Assembly: GCF_000715075.1 (NCBI RefSeq)
Contig: NC_134101.1
Location: 196,622,103-196,686,102, forward strand
Length of the DNA: 64,000 bases
Reading direction: 5' to 3'
Origin: Nicotiana tabacum
Taxonomy: Eukaryota; Streptophyta; Magnoliopsida; Solanales; Solanaceae
The stretch's first letter is position 1. Each line of letters opens with the position of its first letter. Shown piece by piece: positions 21,063 to 32,375 of the stretch. The translations under genes were made by a program, and so were the position numbers. The notes below the pieces were generated by a model. The model saw only the letters and a list, made by a program, of their open reading frames with translations, searched no databases and was not told the origin of the DNA.

Positions 21063-22357
21063 GATAGGTTGGGGGTTTTGTGGTGTAACTAGATTAGCTA
21101 CATCAGTTGTCCCTCCCAGTGACGCCAGAGAGTTCTGTTGTGGAGTAGTAGTCAGTTTCAGAGTTGGTATGATCACCATCGAGTATTTTCCCTCCTGTTG
21201 ATTTTGATTTACCCTGAAATTGACACTGCATGTGATGATGTCGGGCGGGCATTTCAGAATGATTTTTTTTGCGTACTGTTCTTTGAGGGTGTAGAGGTAG
21301 AAACCCTTTAGCCAAATGAACGTTGTTCGTGTTTCTCGCATTTCCTCTATTATTTGAGCTAATTCCAACCTTGTTTGCTCTCCTAGTTTGTTGGGAGATG
21401 GAGGTGGTGTCATTGGTGGACTGAAGAGAGGTGACAGTGGTTCTTGAATGTTTGTGGGTGACAAAATCATCTCTGGTGGGGAGAATGTGTTCATGTGTTG
21501 GAACCAAGGTGTATATATCATCCCCTATGATGTTGGGGGTAGAAAGGGAGAGCACCCAGAACTTGATGGAAGCTGTGAAGAGGGGGAGTTATGGGGTGTG
21601 CCCAGGGGGACTGGGTTGATGTTGAGGCCCTCGTCTGATCCAATAGTAGTGGTGTATAGATGTTGGACCATTGTGTTTGAGCTACTGCCTCCATCCCTAG
21701 CTTCATCCCCTCCGTAACAATCCCCGCTAAGTGTGTGGGGTTCTGAACTAGAAGAATGATCTCTTGGTTGTTCAGTTCCATCGTGAAGATGAGTGAGTAA
21801 CCTTGAAGTCCCATCTCGAGTCATGACTGGAGAGGGTACTTCAAATGTGGTGTTTGGGAGGTGTAGATTAGTGGTGTGGTTGGGTTGGGAAGGGGTGGAC
21901 CACTCATGATCAAACGTGGGAAGTGGAAGTGTTGGTGGTTGAGTTGATGGTTTTCTCTAAAAGGGGTGTACCAAGGTCATTGCATGGTGTTCAGAGGTGG
22001 TAGTGGTGTTTATATTTGGGTTTGGAAAGGGGTGTTCCTGTGTGTTAAGGTCGTGTGGTGTTATGTTTTCAACAGGGGTGATGACTAGAACACAGGGTGG
22101 ATTAGTCGTAGGGTTTAGGGTAGATAATTTTGTGTCACATGGAGTGGTATGATTATTTGACAATGGAGGTGGAGAAGAGTGTAGTTGAGAAGAAGAAGGT
22201 AATGTGGGGATTGGCTGGTTGGGGGTGGCATGCAGTGAGACAGATTTTAAGTGGTCAGATATAGATTTGGTGGATTTTGTTTGTATAATGTAAGTGTTTA
22301 TGGCTGATATGTCGTATGTAGGAGTAGGAGTGGAGTTGGGCGGTCCAGCTATACTGG
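21063..22357 (-). pseudogene. LINE ORF1 C-terminal low-complexity region and ORF1/ORF2 junction
   Basis: Rich in Pro, Thr, Ser and Asn on the minus strand, as in the disordered C-terminal half of plant L1 ORF1 proteins. It is open only in fragments across frames. No separate domain is seen. Confidence 0.55.
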
Positions 22358-23430
22358 CTAACGTGGGATAGGGTTGGGGATATGACTGTCCATTAGGTCT
22401 TCTTTAGGAGTATCCTTGTCCGTAATATTATGAGAATTGTAGGTGTTTGTATTTATTGGTGCATTAGGAGTTTTATTAGATTCCTTAATTAAATTATCCT
22501 TAATGATGGATTGATTAGTGTTAATATAATTCTTAATAGGTGTTAGTGGGTCAGGGTCTATTGGATCAACTTCTACTATCTGTGGGCTCAATTGGGTAGT
22601 GCATGGTTTTTGTATGGGCCCATGCCCTTGATTTCCATTTTTTTAGGAGGGTCCAGATTTGTGAGTTTTGCAAAAATGTTAGTAGTCACTATTGAATTAG
22701 GGGTTGTAGGCATACCTGTTTTTGCCTTAGTGAGTTGCGTGGCCACTTCCTTACCTGTGCTCGTATGTTCAGGTTGTGGTTGATTTAAGTGGCCATCTGT
22801 GTGGCTGTGTATGTGGGTTTTGCTGTGTTTGGTATTTGTTCTTTTTGGAAAACGAACAATTTTCCACTTAGAGTCCTTTGTTGAGGGAATAGGTAATGGA
22901 GGGTCTGTATGGGAAGTAGTGAGGGGTGTAGGTGTTATCGAGTTTAGGGGTGGTGTTTGGGAATATTGACAACTCCAACTTGCATGGCCAAATCTGTCAC
23001 ACCTAGTACAGAGGAGGTTGAGTCCTTCATACAGAAGAACATGCTTGTGGGTACCTAGATGAACATGTGTTTTAAAAGGGTTTTCCAATGGCACCTCAAT
23101 GCATATTCTTGCATACCTGCCTCGTGTAGTAGAAGTGGTACAAGTATCAACTTTTAGTAGCTTTCCCATCTTGTTCCCCACTTTTTGTGGAATTTAAAAG
23201 TCATAGAACTCGGTGGGTAGTTCTGGTAAACGCACCCAAAGAGCAGCATATGTTAGCCGGACATTTGAGGTAATAAACTTGGGTTCCCAGGGAAGAACGG
23301 ATAGGAAGTGGTTTAAGATGAACCAAGGCCCTTCGTGTAGAGCCTTATACATATTTTCTTCATAGCGAATTTGATAAGGAAGAAGTTACATCTCAAATCG
23401 ATGAGATAGATTTCCTCTGTGGGTTACCAA
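22358..23430 (-). pseudogene. LINE ORF1 (DUF4283 plus CCHC zinc knuckle)
   Basis: RNA-binding protein of the LINE particle. The N-terminal DUF4283 is seen as EGPWFILNHFLSVLPWEPKF and WVRLPELPTEFYDF, followed by a TAA stop at about 23196-23198 (Gln expected), then VGNKMGKLLKVDTCT and GRYARICIEVPL. The zinc knuckle CTRCDRFGHASWSC (C-x2-C-x4-H-x4-C) is intact. A Ser/Thr/Pro-rich tail follows with KWKIVRFPKRTN. Confidence 0.85.
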
Positions 23431-23786
23431 GTAGTCATTAGTTTTGCCTTGAGCAGTTGGTGTCCAACTGTTCGATCAAAGACCTTAACGATAATAGAAT
23501 TTTGCCAAGGAGTGTATAGTCGAGTTTTGTCTTTCGCTGTTAGGGGTATAAAATCAACGGAGTCATATTCATTGTTACTTTCATCAGTTAAATCAACAGT
23601 AGTGTTGACAGCTTGTGTGTTTGTAAGTTGGTAGGTTCGAGTTGGATGTTAGTGTTTGTAAAAAGGATTTGGGTTGTGGGTGACTACCTGTTGAGTCAAT
23701 TTGCATATGGTTTGGGAGTGGTGGATCTATAGCTATGGTGATGGTGTAGAACAGTGTAGTTGGTAAATGGGAGAGAGCATAATTGC
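23431..23786 (-). other. LINE 5' UTR and ORF1 start region
   Basis: Minus-strand sequence upstream of DUF4283, ending at the target duplication. Decayed N-terminal ORF1 residues may be present, but I cannot fix a start codon. Confidence 0.5.
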
Positions 23787-23799
23787 GTTTGGATTTTGT
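23787..23799. other. LINE target-site duplication, right copy
   Basis: GTTTGGATTTTGT, identical to 16774-16786. Confidence 0.88.
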
Positions 23800-24401
23800 T
23801 AATATTTATTGGTGTTTGTATAAGATGTGAGTATTATTTATTAGAGTATTGTTCTTCATTGTGACACTTTTTGTTTTTCAAATTTAAATTATAAAAGTTT
23901 AACATTTTGACATGAAAAAAGTTATAATTTATAATATTTTTATATAATTTTTAGGTATTTAAATATTAAATTTTAAATATTAAATTGATCCGATTCATTA
24001 AATATTAATCAGCTTGACCTAGACGAAGGGAGTATTATCATTTGTTAGGAAATTCAATGAATCCGCTATAGATCTTTTTTGTTTCTTTAAGCAAAAAGGA
24101 AGTCCACTAATTTATTGGTGCTAAATATAAAAGCTTGTTAAGTGCTTTACAACTTTCGAGTCCAAGCACGTGCCGTTTTAATTGGAGCTCATGCTTTCTA
24201 GAGAAATTGTTTAAACAAGAGTAAAATTTAATGAAGCTCTTAATATTTACTCTCTTAGTTCACTTTTACTTGTCCACGGAAGCGGACCTACATTAATGAT
24301 TGAGGGTTCACGAGACCTCGTTATATCTTATATATGTCTGCATACAATTGGGACCCCTTAAATATTTTTCGTGTGCCCCAAACACAAAAAGGCAAGCTAG
24401 A
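23800..24401. other. P450 3' flank, no gene
   Basis: AT-rich sequence resuming the interrupted 3' UTR and flank of the P450 pseudogene. No open frame with family signature and no RNA gene. Confidence 0.6.
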
Positions 24402-24480
24402 AGTGTGGTTGTGTGGAGTGCTTAAGCTTTTAGCTTTGCCAGAGGTCGTGGGTTCAAATCCTATTTTCACCGCTTTCTCC
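24402..24480 (+). mobile_element. SINE-like tRNA-derived head
   Basis: TGGTTGTGTGGAGTGCTTAA resembles a pol III A box, and GGTCGTGGGTTCAAATCC about 30 bp further is a good B box (GGTTCAAATCC). A paired acceptor stem is missing, so it is not a functional tRNA. A T-rich tail follows to 24536. Ends and target duplication could not be fixed. Confidence 0.5.
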
Positions 24481-24536
24481 TCTTCTTTTTATTATACTTC
24501 TTTTGAATTCAAATTCCATTTTCAACACTTTCTCTT

Positions 24537-27497
24537 TGTCACACCTCTTTTTTTATCACCCGAAGGGGTACATAAGGGAGTTTTTCCAATTAAAGTGACA
24601 TTATTCGAAATGTGATTATTTTTAATTATTTTTCAGAGTCGCCGCTTGGAATATTTATTATAGTGTCCCAAGTCACCGGTTTATTTTAAAATCCCAAATC
24701 GAGGAAATTTCGACTTTATTTTAAAGTCTGCGAACCAGAAATTCTAGATAAGGAATTCTATTAACCCGGGAAAAGGTGTTAGGCATTCCCGGGTTCTGTG
24801 GTTCTAGCACGGTCGCTTAAACTATTAATATTGACATATTATCTGTTTTACTACATGTTTTAAACCTATTGTGCATTTTTAACCTTATAACCGCTTTTAA
24901 TTATTTTTATGGAATTATTCTGGAACAAATTATGATTGTCGTACACTTGTTTGTTTGATACACATTGTGGATCATGTCACGGGACCGTACCCACGATGTA
25001 CAACATGTTTAATTTATTAATATTATTAGGAGTTGTGGCGGGGTCACATAAATGTACCCCCGGATTTGGAAAATTAGGTAACACAACTATGTCACGGTAA
25101 CCGTACACATAGCTATGAGGATTTTGCTATAAATACGCCTAAAGCAAACTACAAATGCTCGAAATATTTTCTACACTAAGTTATAATATTAATATGAGGA
25201 TCACGGATTAGGTGATTCAATTGTGATTGGCACGCCTCGATTTATTTTAAAAGATTTGTACTCAATTAAAACAATCTATGGATGTTCATATTTAAAACTA
25301 ATTTGAAATTAGGTATCACAACTACACCACGGGAACCGTACCCATAGTTGTGATGATTTAACTATAACGCGCCAAAAAATTTACCTACCCACGTGTGGTT
25401 GGCCTACACATGCCACTAGAGTTATAACCAAATAACAAAGCAATGAATACTATAATACTAATATTGCTTCTTTTAATCTGACCCTAGCATAACCAACAAT
25501 TCCTTGCCTTAATTCCTTCAGTTAATTAAAACAATACTCAACTAAAGAATGGCATGAACACACAAAGGTCACAAACATGGCCAAAAGACATCTTAAAGTG
25601 CAAATAGCCAAGCTGATTCGAATTAGTAAAAAGTAAAACAAAAGAATCCATTTATTATTTAAACACTTGCCAAACGAATCCAACAGATCAAGACCCAAAA
25701 ACTCATCAATAACACATAAATGAGATTAAGCACATGAGAATGTTAAATAATGTAGCCAAATATGTAATATGCATGCGAAGTCTTGCGCTATTTCTACACC
25801 AAACAATATTTTTTTAAATGAAGAAGATTGCTTCAGCCATGTATAATGCACAGGCCCTCCAAATCCCACTCATTACGAAAAGATTTAGAATGACTTGCTT
25901 TATATGAATTTCCAAGTTATCGTTGAAACTTGAAAGATAACAAAAGTTCACCGTCCAAGTTGAAAAATTGCTAACTTTTGTTACATTTCACACCTAAATT
26001 TAGCAATGATACAGTTTTACTGCAATCTTTTACATTGTTTATTGAAAGTGTTATAGTTATGAAACCTTAATTTTTAGAGTGTCGTAACTTAAATCTCATC
26101 CGAAGCTTCCTACTCTCGATCAGCTAACTCAACCGCTCTTTCTATGCAGGAATGAATCTAGATACACAAATCCAACACAATAGAAACTAAACTCCAAACC
26201 AGAACTGATTCATAACACGGACTTGATAAACACATATGAAATCAACATGCAACTAAGAGAATAGGCCAGCAATATTTTTCAATCACAACACAAGAAAGTA
26301 CCATCACAAATAACAGAAAAGAGGACAAAGAGGGGCCTGAATTGCTTTCCAATATATTCAAATCTCACAGTAGCTACTCAAATATGATATGAACCATAAC
26401 CACGACCAAATTAAAAATAGCAGGAATCTCAAACATGAATCTGGACGGAATCTTGAATCTACAAATCGAACCTCGTCTCAATTGAACTCCATTTTAACAC
26501 CCAAAATTCGAGATTGAAAGAAACATAAAAGTAAAAGATCTGTATTTTTTCTTATGAATTTGAAGCAGAGATTAAGCCATAAAGAGAAAAAAAAATCTCT
26601 GACTTGTATTTTTCTAAAAAAAAAAAAGAAAGAACCGAAATCTAAGAAATGAGAAAAATCCAAATTCCTTTTTCTCAAATCTTCCTCCCCGTCCTTTTTG
26701 TGCAAGGTTGTCGCTGATCCCTTTTTGGTGGTAGGCGGCTATTGTTTTTTTGAAGGGGTGGGGCGGCGAGTTTTGGTGTGGCTGAATTTGGGTGAAGGGG
26801 CAGCAGTGTTTGGTTTTTTGTCTTAGAGTGCCGAAGAAGATGGGTTCTCTTGTTCTAGTGGTCCAGTAAAAAGAATTCAGGGGAGGGTTTCTTTTCATGA
26901 AAACGACGGATAGGTCTGGGCTAGGGATCTGATCCTTTTTTTTCCCTAGGTTTCCTAAAGTGTGTATTTATCGTAAGGGATCTAGGGTTAAGGATGGGAT
27001 AATTGGCTTGAAGGGATTTGGGTCTTAAAAATTAATTGGGTCATTTTAGGAATTGACCCAGTTTTAAAAGAGACAAGACCAAAATATACAAATTATTCCT
27101 ATTTTCCTTTTCTTTTCTTTGATTTTAAATTCTAACTAAATTAATAATATCCTAAATAAATCTATTTTTTCATAAATTAAGATTCTTTATTTATTTTTAA
27201 CATTAAAACAACTAATTAACTTAAAATTAAAGAAAAATGCTAATTTCACAAGCTAAAATCTAAATAAGACCATTGTTGTGATTTTTTGCTTAATAAAATT
27301 AATTCCTACATGCAAATCGAACCTAAGATGGTATGAAATTAAAACATGACAATTTTTATGATTTTTTATGATTTTAAAATATTAAAAATGCATGGAATGC
27401 AACTAAATAAAGAAAAACTCCTAAAAATCAATTAAAATTATTTTTGGTCTATTGTTTAGGAGTTATTTTCATGTAGGGCAAAAATTAGGTGCTCACA
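24537..27497 (-). repeat. Element B 3' LTR, complete (about 2.96 kb)
   Basis: The plus-strand ends are TGTCACACC and GGTGCTCACA, so the minus-strand LTR starts TGTGAGCACC. It is collinear with 46192-48697 at high identity. Recurrent internal blocks such as GAACCGTACCCATAG are shared by both copies. No coding function. Confidence 0.9.
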
Positions 27498-27513
27498 GCT
27501 GCCCCTCTTTGCT
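27498..27513 (-). other. Polypurine tract of element B
   Basis: The minus strand reads AAAGAGGGGCAGC directly before the LTR start TGTGAGCACC. The same tract sits at the equivalent place in element E (59510-59524). Confidence 0.85.
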
Positions 27514-28394
27514 CGGAAATATGAAGAGTTTTCGGGCAAAGATAAAGTGAGCAATTACGAGCAATTTTTGCCCATTTGAAACTCCATGGGAAGCATTTTT
27601 TTAAAAAAAGTTTGACCGTACCTTGCTTCGGAGGTTGCCTACATATCCTTGGCTATAAAGGAATCAGGTTAGTGTAGTTCTAAAGTAGGAATAGTGATAG
27701 AGTATACCGAGGTGGAAAGCCGATTGAGTTGCCGTTTAACTAAGCCTATCAGCTACGAGTTACAAGATTCCTATCTATACACCTTCTAAAGCTTGATCTT
27801 AAATCTTGGCTGGTTCTTCCTACAAACTCTGACTGAATCTTGATGCTCATTAGCTGCAACCACCGATTCATTTTACTTCACCTTTTCGGATTAAGTCGGG
27901 ATATGCAAAGCTTGTGACTTCAATCATATCTTGAGCAATCCGCATATTTTCTCCGCTTCTACACTTAGAACTCACTTCTTTTCTTGTTTGAATCGAGGCT
28001 TCTTCTTTTGATCGCCTCGAAACTTGTACCTCAAGGTAAAAACCTGCTCAGGCACCAAAACAAACAAACAAACGAAATTTTTCTGCTCCAGTTTTCACTA
28101 GGAAAATTTCGTGAGTTATTGTAACAAAAATCTAAACTACTTCTTTATTGAAAGCAATAAAATCAGGATTGTGTATCCTTGAAAAAGATTAGGGAGTGGA
28201 GCCCTATATCTAAAATGAAATCAAATGGGGATCGGGGGTCCTAAGTTGGAAAGATTACCAGGTTATGCTGGCATCAACTAAGGAATAAGACCATATGCTG
28301 GAAAGGATTACCAAGTTATGCTAGCAAAGTTAGGGAGTGGGACCCTATTTTGGAAAAAATTACCAGGTTATGCTAGCATCAGCTAGGGAATGAG
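27514..28394. other. Element B 3' untranslated region, no gene
   Basis: Non-coding sequence just inside the 3' LTR. A degenerate repeated phrase (GGAGTGGGACCCTA...TACCAGGTTATGCTAGCA) appears from about 28190 and leads into the minisatellite. Confidence 0.65.
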
Positions 28395-29560
28395 ACCCTA
28401 TGTTGGAAAAAATTACCAGGTTATGCTGGAAAAAATCATTCGGTTAAGCCGGAAAAAGTTCCTCGGGTTATGCCGGGGAAGTCATCGGGTTATGCCGGAA
28501 AAAGGGTCCTCGGGTTATGCCGGGGAAGGTCATCGGGTTATGTCGGAAAAATATCCTCGGGTTATGCCGGGGAAGGTCATCGGGTTATGCCGGGGAGGTC
28601 CACAGGTTATGCCGGGAAAGTCATCGAGTTATGCCGTAAAAAGGTCCTCGGGTTATCCGGGGGAGGTCCACGGATTATGCCGGGAAAGTCATTGGGTTAT
28701 GAGAAAAAAATTCCTCGGGTTATGCCTGGGAGGTCCATGGGTTATGCCGGGAAAGTCATCGGGTTATGCCGGAAAAAGGTCCTCGGGTTATGTCGGGGAG
28801 GTCCACGGGTTATGCCGGGAAAGTCATCGGGTTATGCCAGAAAAAGGTCATCGGGTTATGCGGGGGAGGTCCACGGATTATGCCGGGAAAGTCATTGCGT
28901 TATGCCGGAAAAAGTTCCTCGGGTTATGCCGGGGAGGTCCACGGATTATGCCGGGAAAGTCATCGGGTTATGCCGAAAAAAGGTCCTCGGGTTATGCCGG
29001 GGAGGTCCACGGGTTATGCTGGGAAAGTCATCGGGTTATGCCGGAAAAAGGTCCTCGGGTTATGCCGGGGAGGTCCACGGGTTATGCTGGAAAAGGCATC
29101 GGGTTATGCCGGAAAAGGTCCTTGGGTTATACTGGGGAGGTCTACGGGTTATGCCGGGAAAGTCATCGGGTTATGCCGAAAAAGGCCCTCGGGTTATGCT
29201 GGGGTGGTCCACGGGTTATGTCGGAAAAGTCATCGGGTTAAGCCGGAAAAGGGTCCTCGGGTTATACCGGGGAGGTCCACGGGTTATGCTGGGAAAGTCA
29301 TTGGGTTAAGCCAGAAAAGGGTCCTCGGGTTATGCCGGGGAGGTCCACGGGTTATGCCGGGAAAGTCATCGGGTTATGCCGGAAAAGGGTCCTCAGGTTA
29401 TGCCGGGGAGGTCGATGGGTTATGTCAGGAAAGTCATCGGGTTATGCCAGAAAAGGTTATTCGGGTTATGACGGAGAGGTCCACGGGTTATGCCGGGAAA
29501 GTCATCGGGTTATGCCGGAAAAAGTCCTTGGGTTATGCCGGGGATCAACTTAGGGAGTGG
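28395..29560. repeat. GGTTATGCCGG minisatellite, 22-23 bp subunits in about 67-bp triplets
   Basis: The subunit core GGGTTATGCCGG alternates with three linkers (TCATC...GAAAAAGG, TCCTC...GGGAGG, TCCAC...GGGAAAG), giving a trimer of about 67 bp repeated about 17 times. Single-base changes distinguish copies. Because subunits are 22-23 bp and lack stops, all three plus-strand frames stay open for over 600 bases with near-identical peptides (VMPGKSSGYAG, GLCRKK, RVMPGRSTGYAG). That is an effect of the repeat, not evidence of a protein. Confidence 0.93.
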
Positions 29561-30068
29561 AACCCTATACTGGAAAAGACTACCAGGTTATGCTAGCAGC
29601 GACTAGGGAATGAGACCCTATGTTGGAAACATGTAGCTAGATATTGAGGATCCTTGGCTACCATGATTTTGAATTTTTCTTCTTTGTTTTTTTTCTTCAT
29701 AAAATGAGTAAATGCGGGAAACAATTTTGGAGGGGACTTCCGTTTTTGGATTGTTGCTGCAAAGTTGTTTCTAGCCCTTGCGTAGTTTCATTTTGGTTGT
29801 ACCTGCTTCTTGCAAGGTTGCTTTGAATTACATATGTTTCCTGTTTTTCAACCACAAAACAATTTGTCAGTTTAAAATGGTGGTTGGTTTTGTGGCCTTG
29901 ATTATTTCAACCACTTGATCTCGGCCCCTTTCATCTGCAACCGGTTGTTTCCTGAATATCGATTGCATTTCTGACTCTAGAGAAACTCTGGCTTTTCCAG
30001 ACTTTGCTATGACGATTGGTCGATGGGACTCCACCTTTTTGACTTTATTTTGCCTCTATAGGCCCTTC
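29561..30068. other. Element B internal non-coding sequence, no gene
   Basis: Pyrimidine-rich plus strand, continuing at 40381 after nested element D. No recognised coding sequence. Confidence 0.6.
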
Positions 30069-30073
30069 CCTTC
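30069..30073. other. Target duplication of element D, left copy
   Basis: CCTTC immediately before the LTR start TGTAA, matching 40376-40380. Confidence 0.85.
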
Positions 30074-31425
30074 TGTAATGATAAAATGATGGATATCAAT
30101 TGGATATGATAATAAGTGTACGATGCATATTATAAGTTATATGGGGTTTAACGAATGTCCTAAGTCTAAGTCAAGTTGGAAAATTTCCTAATAGACTAAA
30201 GTTACAAATGAGTACGCGCAAGACCTCACTTTGGACGATCATATTTACATATACATAAAGATACTTATTTGATGTACAACCTATCAAATGAAAGTTTTTT
30301 TAGTCTAGTTTCCAACTCTTCAAATCGTTTGTCATTCGAACACTCCTACCAGAAGTTATGACCAAATTACCAAAGCAGCGCAGAAACTTGCACTACCGCA
30401 ACATCACATGCGGCGCCCCGTGCGGCGCGCCTGTAGGGAAATCCAGAAAGCATTAGAAAACGTTTTCTGAGCACATTTGGCATAGCCGCCCCGTCCCCCG
30501 CAGCGCCCCATGCGCCGCGACAGTACAACAACGTGTTTTTAAGACCCAAACCCCATTTCATTTAACTCCTTTGGGGTTTGTTATTTTGGGATTTTCTAGT
30601 GTTTTTAGAGAGGGAAGAGCAATTATAGAGAAAGGAAGAAGCTCAAGTTCCTCGTTCATCAAAAATCTTGTCCAAGCCTTGAAATCGCATCAAAGGGGTT
30701 GCTAAGGCTTCAAGAGGTAAGAATTTCTTTTTCCCAAATCTTCAATTTCGAAGTCTAACTAGAAATGGGTAATTAGTAAGATGATTCATGTATGTTTGAG
30801 AATTAGTTATACATAATTGTAACAATAAGGTTATAGGAAGATGGTTGAGTTCAAATAGTAGTAAAGTTTGGGTTAATAATGGTAGAACTCTTCAAAATAT
30901 TAATTGAGGATTTGAAAGTCATTCCGATATCCGAATTCAATAATTTTTTTATGGTTAAACTCGTATCGGAATGAGTATTCGGATTTCGCAAGTTTTCCCA
31001 GGATTCATGATATGGGTCCCACTGTTGAATTTTAAAATATATTTCGGATTTTATCCAGAAACAATTAGTAAATTCATATGGAATTAATTCGTATGATTTA
31101 TATTGAGTATATTGAATTGTTATGACTAGATTTGAAGCTTTGGACGAATTCGCGAGGCAAAGGCTTGTTGGAATTTTGAATTGGTTGCAAAGAGAGGTAA
31201 GTGTTTGGTCTAACCTTAGCTTGAGGGATTAGGAGTTGTGTCCTATTTGTTATGTGTTATTTGTTGAGTACGACGTATAGGCATGGTGACGAGTATCTAT
31301 ACGTTGGTGTCAAGCATGCCCGTGAGTCTTATACTTTGATTAATGTGACTCCATTTCGTATTGTATATGCTCTATATGATAATTTCTATTGAGGAATATG
31401 ACTTGCAGAAGTATTATTGTTAATT

Positions 31426-31795
31426 GAACATTGTAGAGCATTAGCTCTAGTTAAAACTAGAATTGTTGAACATTATAGAGCATTGGCTCAAGTTGACAAT
31501 TGAATTGTTGAACATTATAGAGCATTGACTCAAGTTGAGAATTGAATTGTTGAATATTGTAGAGCATTGGCTCTAGTTAAGAATAAAATTATTGAACATT
31601 ATAGAGCATTGGCTCAAGCTGACAATTGAATTGTTGAACATTATAGAGCATTGGCTCAAGTTGAGAATTGAATTGTTGAACATTATAGAGCATTGACTCT
31701 AGTTAAGAATAAAATTGTTGAACATTATAGAGCATTGGCTCAAGTTGACAATTGAATTGTTGAACATTGTAGAGCATTAGTTCAAGTTGTGTATA
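31426..31795. repeat. 42-bp minisatellite in D 5' LTR
   Basis: Unit GAACATTATAGAGCATTGG with CTCAAGTTGACAATTGAATTGTT; starts at 31426, 31468, 31510, 31552 and 31594, and onward, about nine units. The same array is at 38071-38435 in the other LTR, with the same order of variants. Confidence 0.92.
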
Positions 31796-31973
31796 AAAGA
31801 GAGAGAGAGAATCATGACATTGTCTCCCTTGCCGGGATGTTATTGTTTTGATGTTGTTTCCCTTGCCGGGATTTGATTGTTGTACTATTGTTTCCTTGCC
31901 GGGATTTTATTGTGATTTCATTTATTTCCTTGCCCTTATTTCTTGTGATTGTTGTTTGGGTGAGGAAGAGTGT

Positions 31974-32375
31974 TAAAACACGAAGGGTGATGCCGTGTAT
32001 GATTTGTGAGGAAAGAGTGTAAAGCACGAAGGGTGATTCCGTGCCACACGATGTACCATTCCGTGCCTATTATATTGTAAGTAAAAGCACGAAGGGTGAT
32101 GCCGTGCACTTGTTCTTGAATTTTCCTGATTTTAATTTCGTTAAGTTGTTCTTTACGTTTATTTATTGATTTTCTGTTGTTACTTGATTTTATTTCGATG
32201 TTATAGATTCCCTTACCCTATTTGCCTTGTGTTTGTTGCTTGGGTGAAGAAGAGTGTAAAGCACGAAGGGTGATGCCGTGTATTGTTTTGGTGAGAGAGT
32301 GTTAAAACACAAAGGGTGATGCCGTGCATTGTTTTGGTGAGAGAGTGTTAAAGCACGAAGGGTGATGTCGTGCAC
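31974..32375. repeat. Dispersed GCACGAAGGGTGATGCCGTGC stem-loop repeats, D 5' LTR
   Basis: Six copies of CACGAAGGGTGATGCCGTG at irregular 40-170 bp spacing, each preceded by AAA. The ends (GCACG/CGTGC) can pair around an 11-base loop. Copies vary at the closing base (ACACG with CGTGT in one). See the 3' LTR set at 38615-39060. Confidence 0.85.

Larger units (their letters stand above)
16787..23786 (-). mobile_element. L1-type LINE with C-terminal RNase H, about 7.0 kb, decayed
   Basis: Full-length non-LTR retrotransposon on the minus strand, flanked by the 13-bp duplication GTTTGGATTTTGT. The 3' end carries an A-rich tail (T run at about 16788-16798 on the plus strand). ORF1 has DUF4283 and a CCHC knuckle. 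ORF2 has an apurinic-type endonuclease, reverse transcriptase, a zf-RVT zinc region and a plant-type RNase H. Stops and frameshifts interrupt both ORFs. It landed in the P450 3' UTR. Confidence 0.9.

Noticed and set aside
21431..21717. Plus-strand Gly-rich frames of 62-89 residues
   Set aside because: Antisense shadows of the low-complexity LINE ORF1 tail.
24402..24480. Functional tRNA gene
   Set aside because: A and B boxes are present but acceptor, D and T stems do not pair properly; kept only as SINE candidate.
28390..29596. Three overlapping plus-strand open frames of 276-283 residues
   Set aside because: They are the same minisatellite read in three frames; no start context, domain or codon bias supports a protein.
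30367..30561. Short frame repeated at 37046-37240, possible conserved small protein
   Set aside because: The two are the same LTR position duplicated by retrotransposition; changes between copies do not favour synonymous sites by eye.
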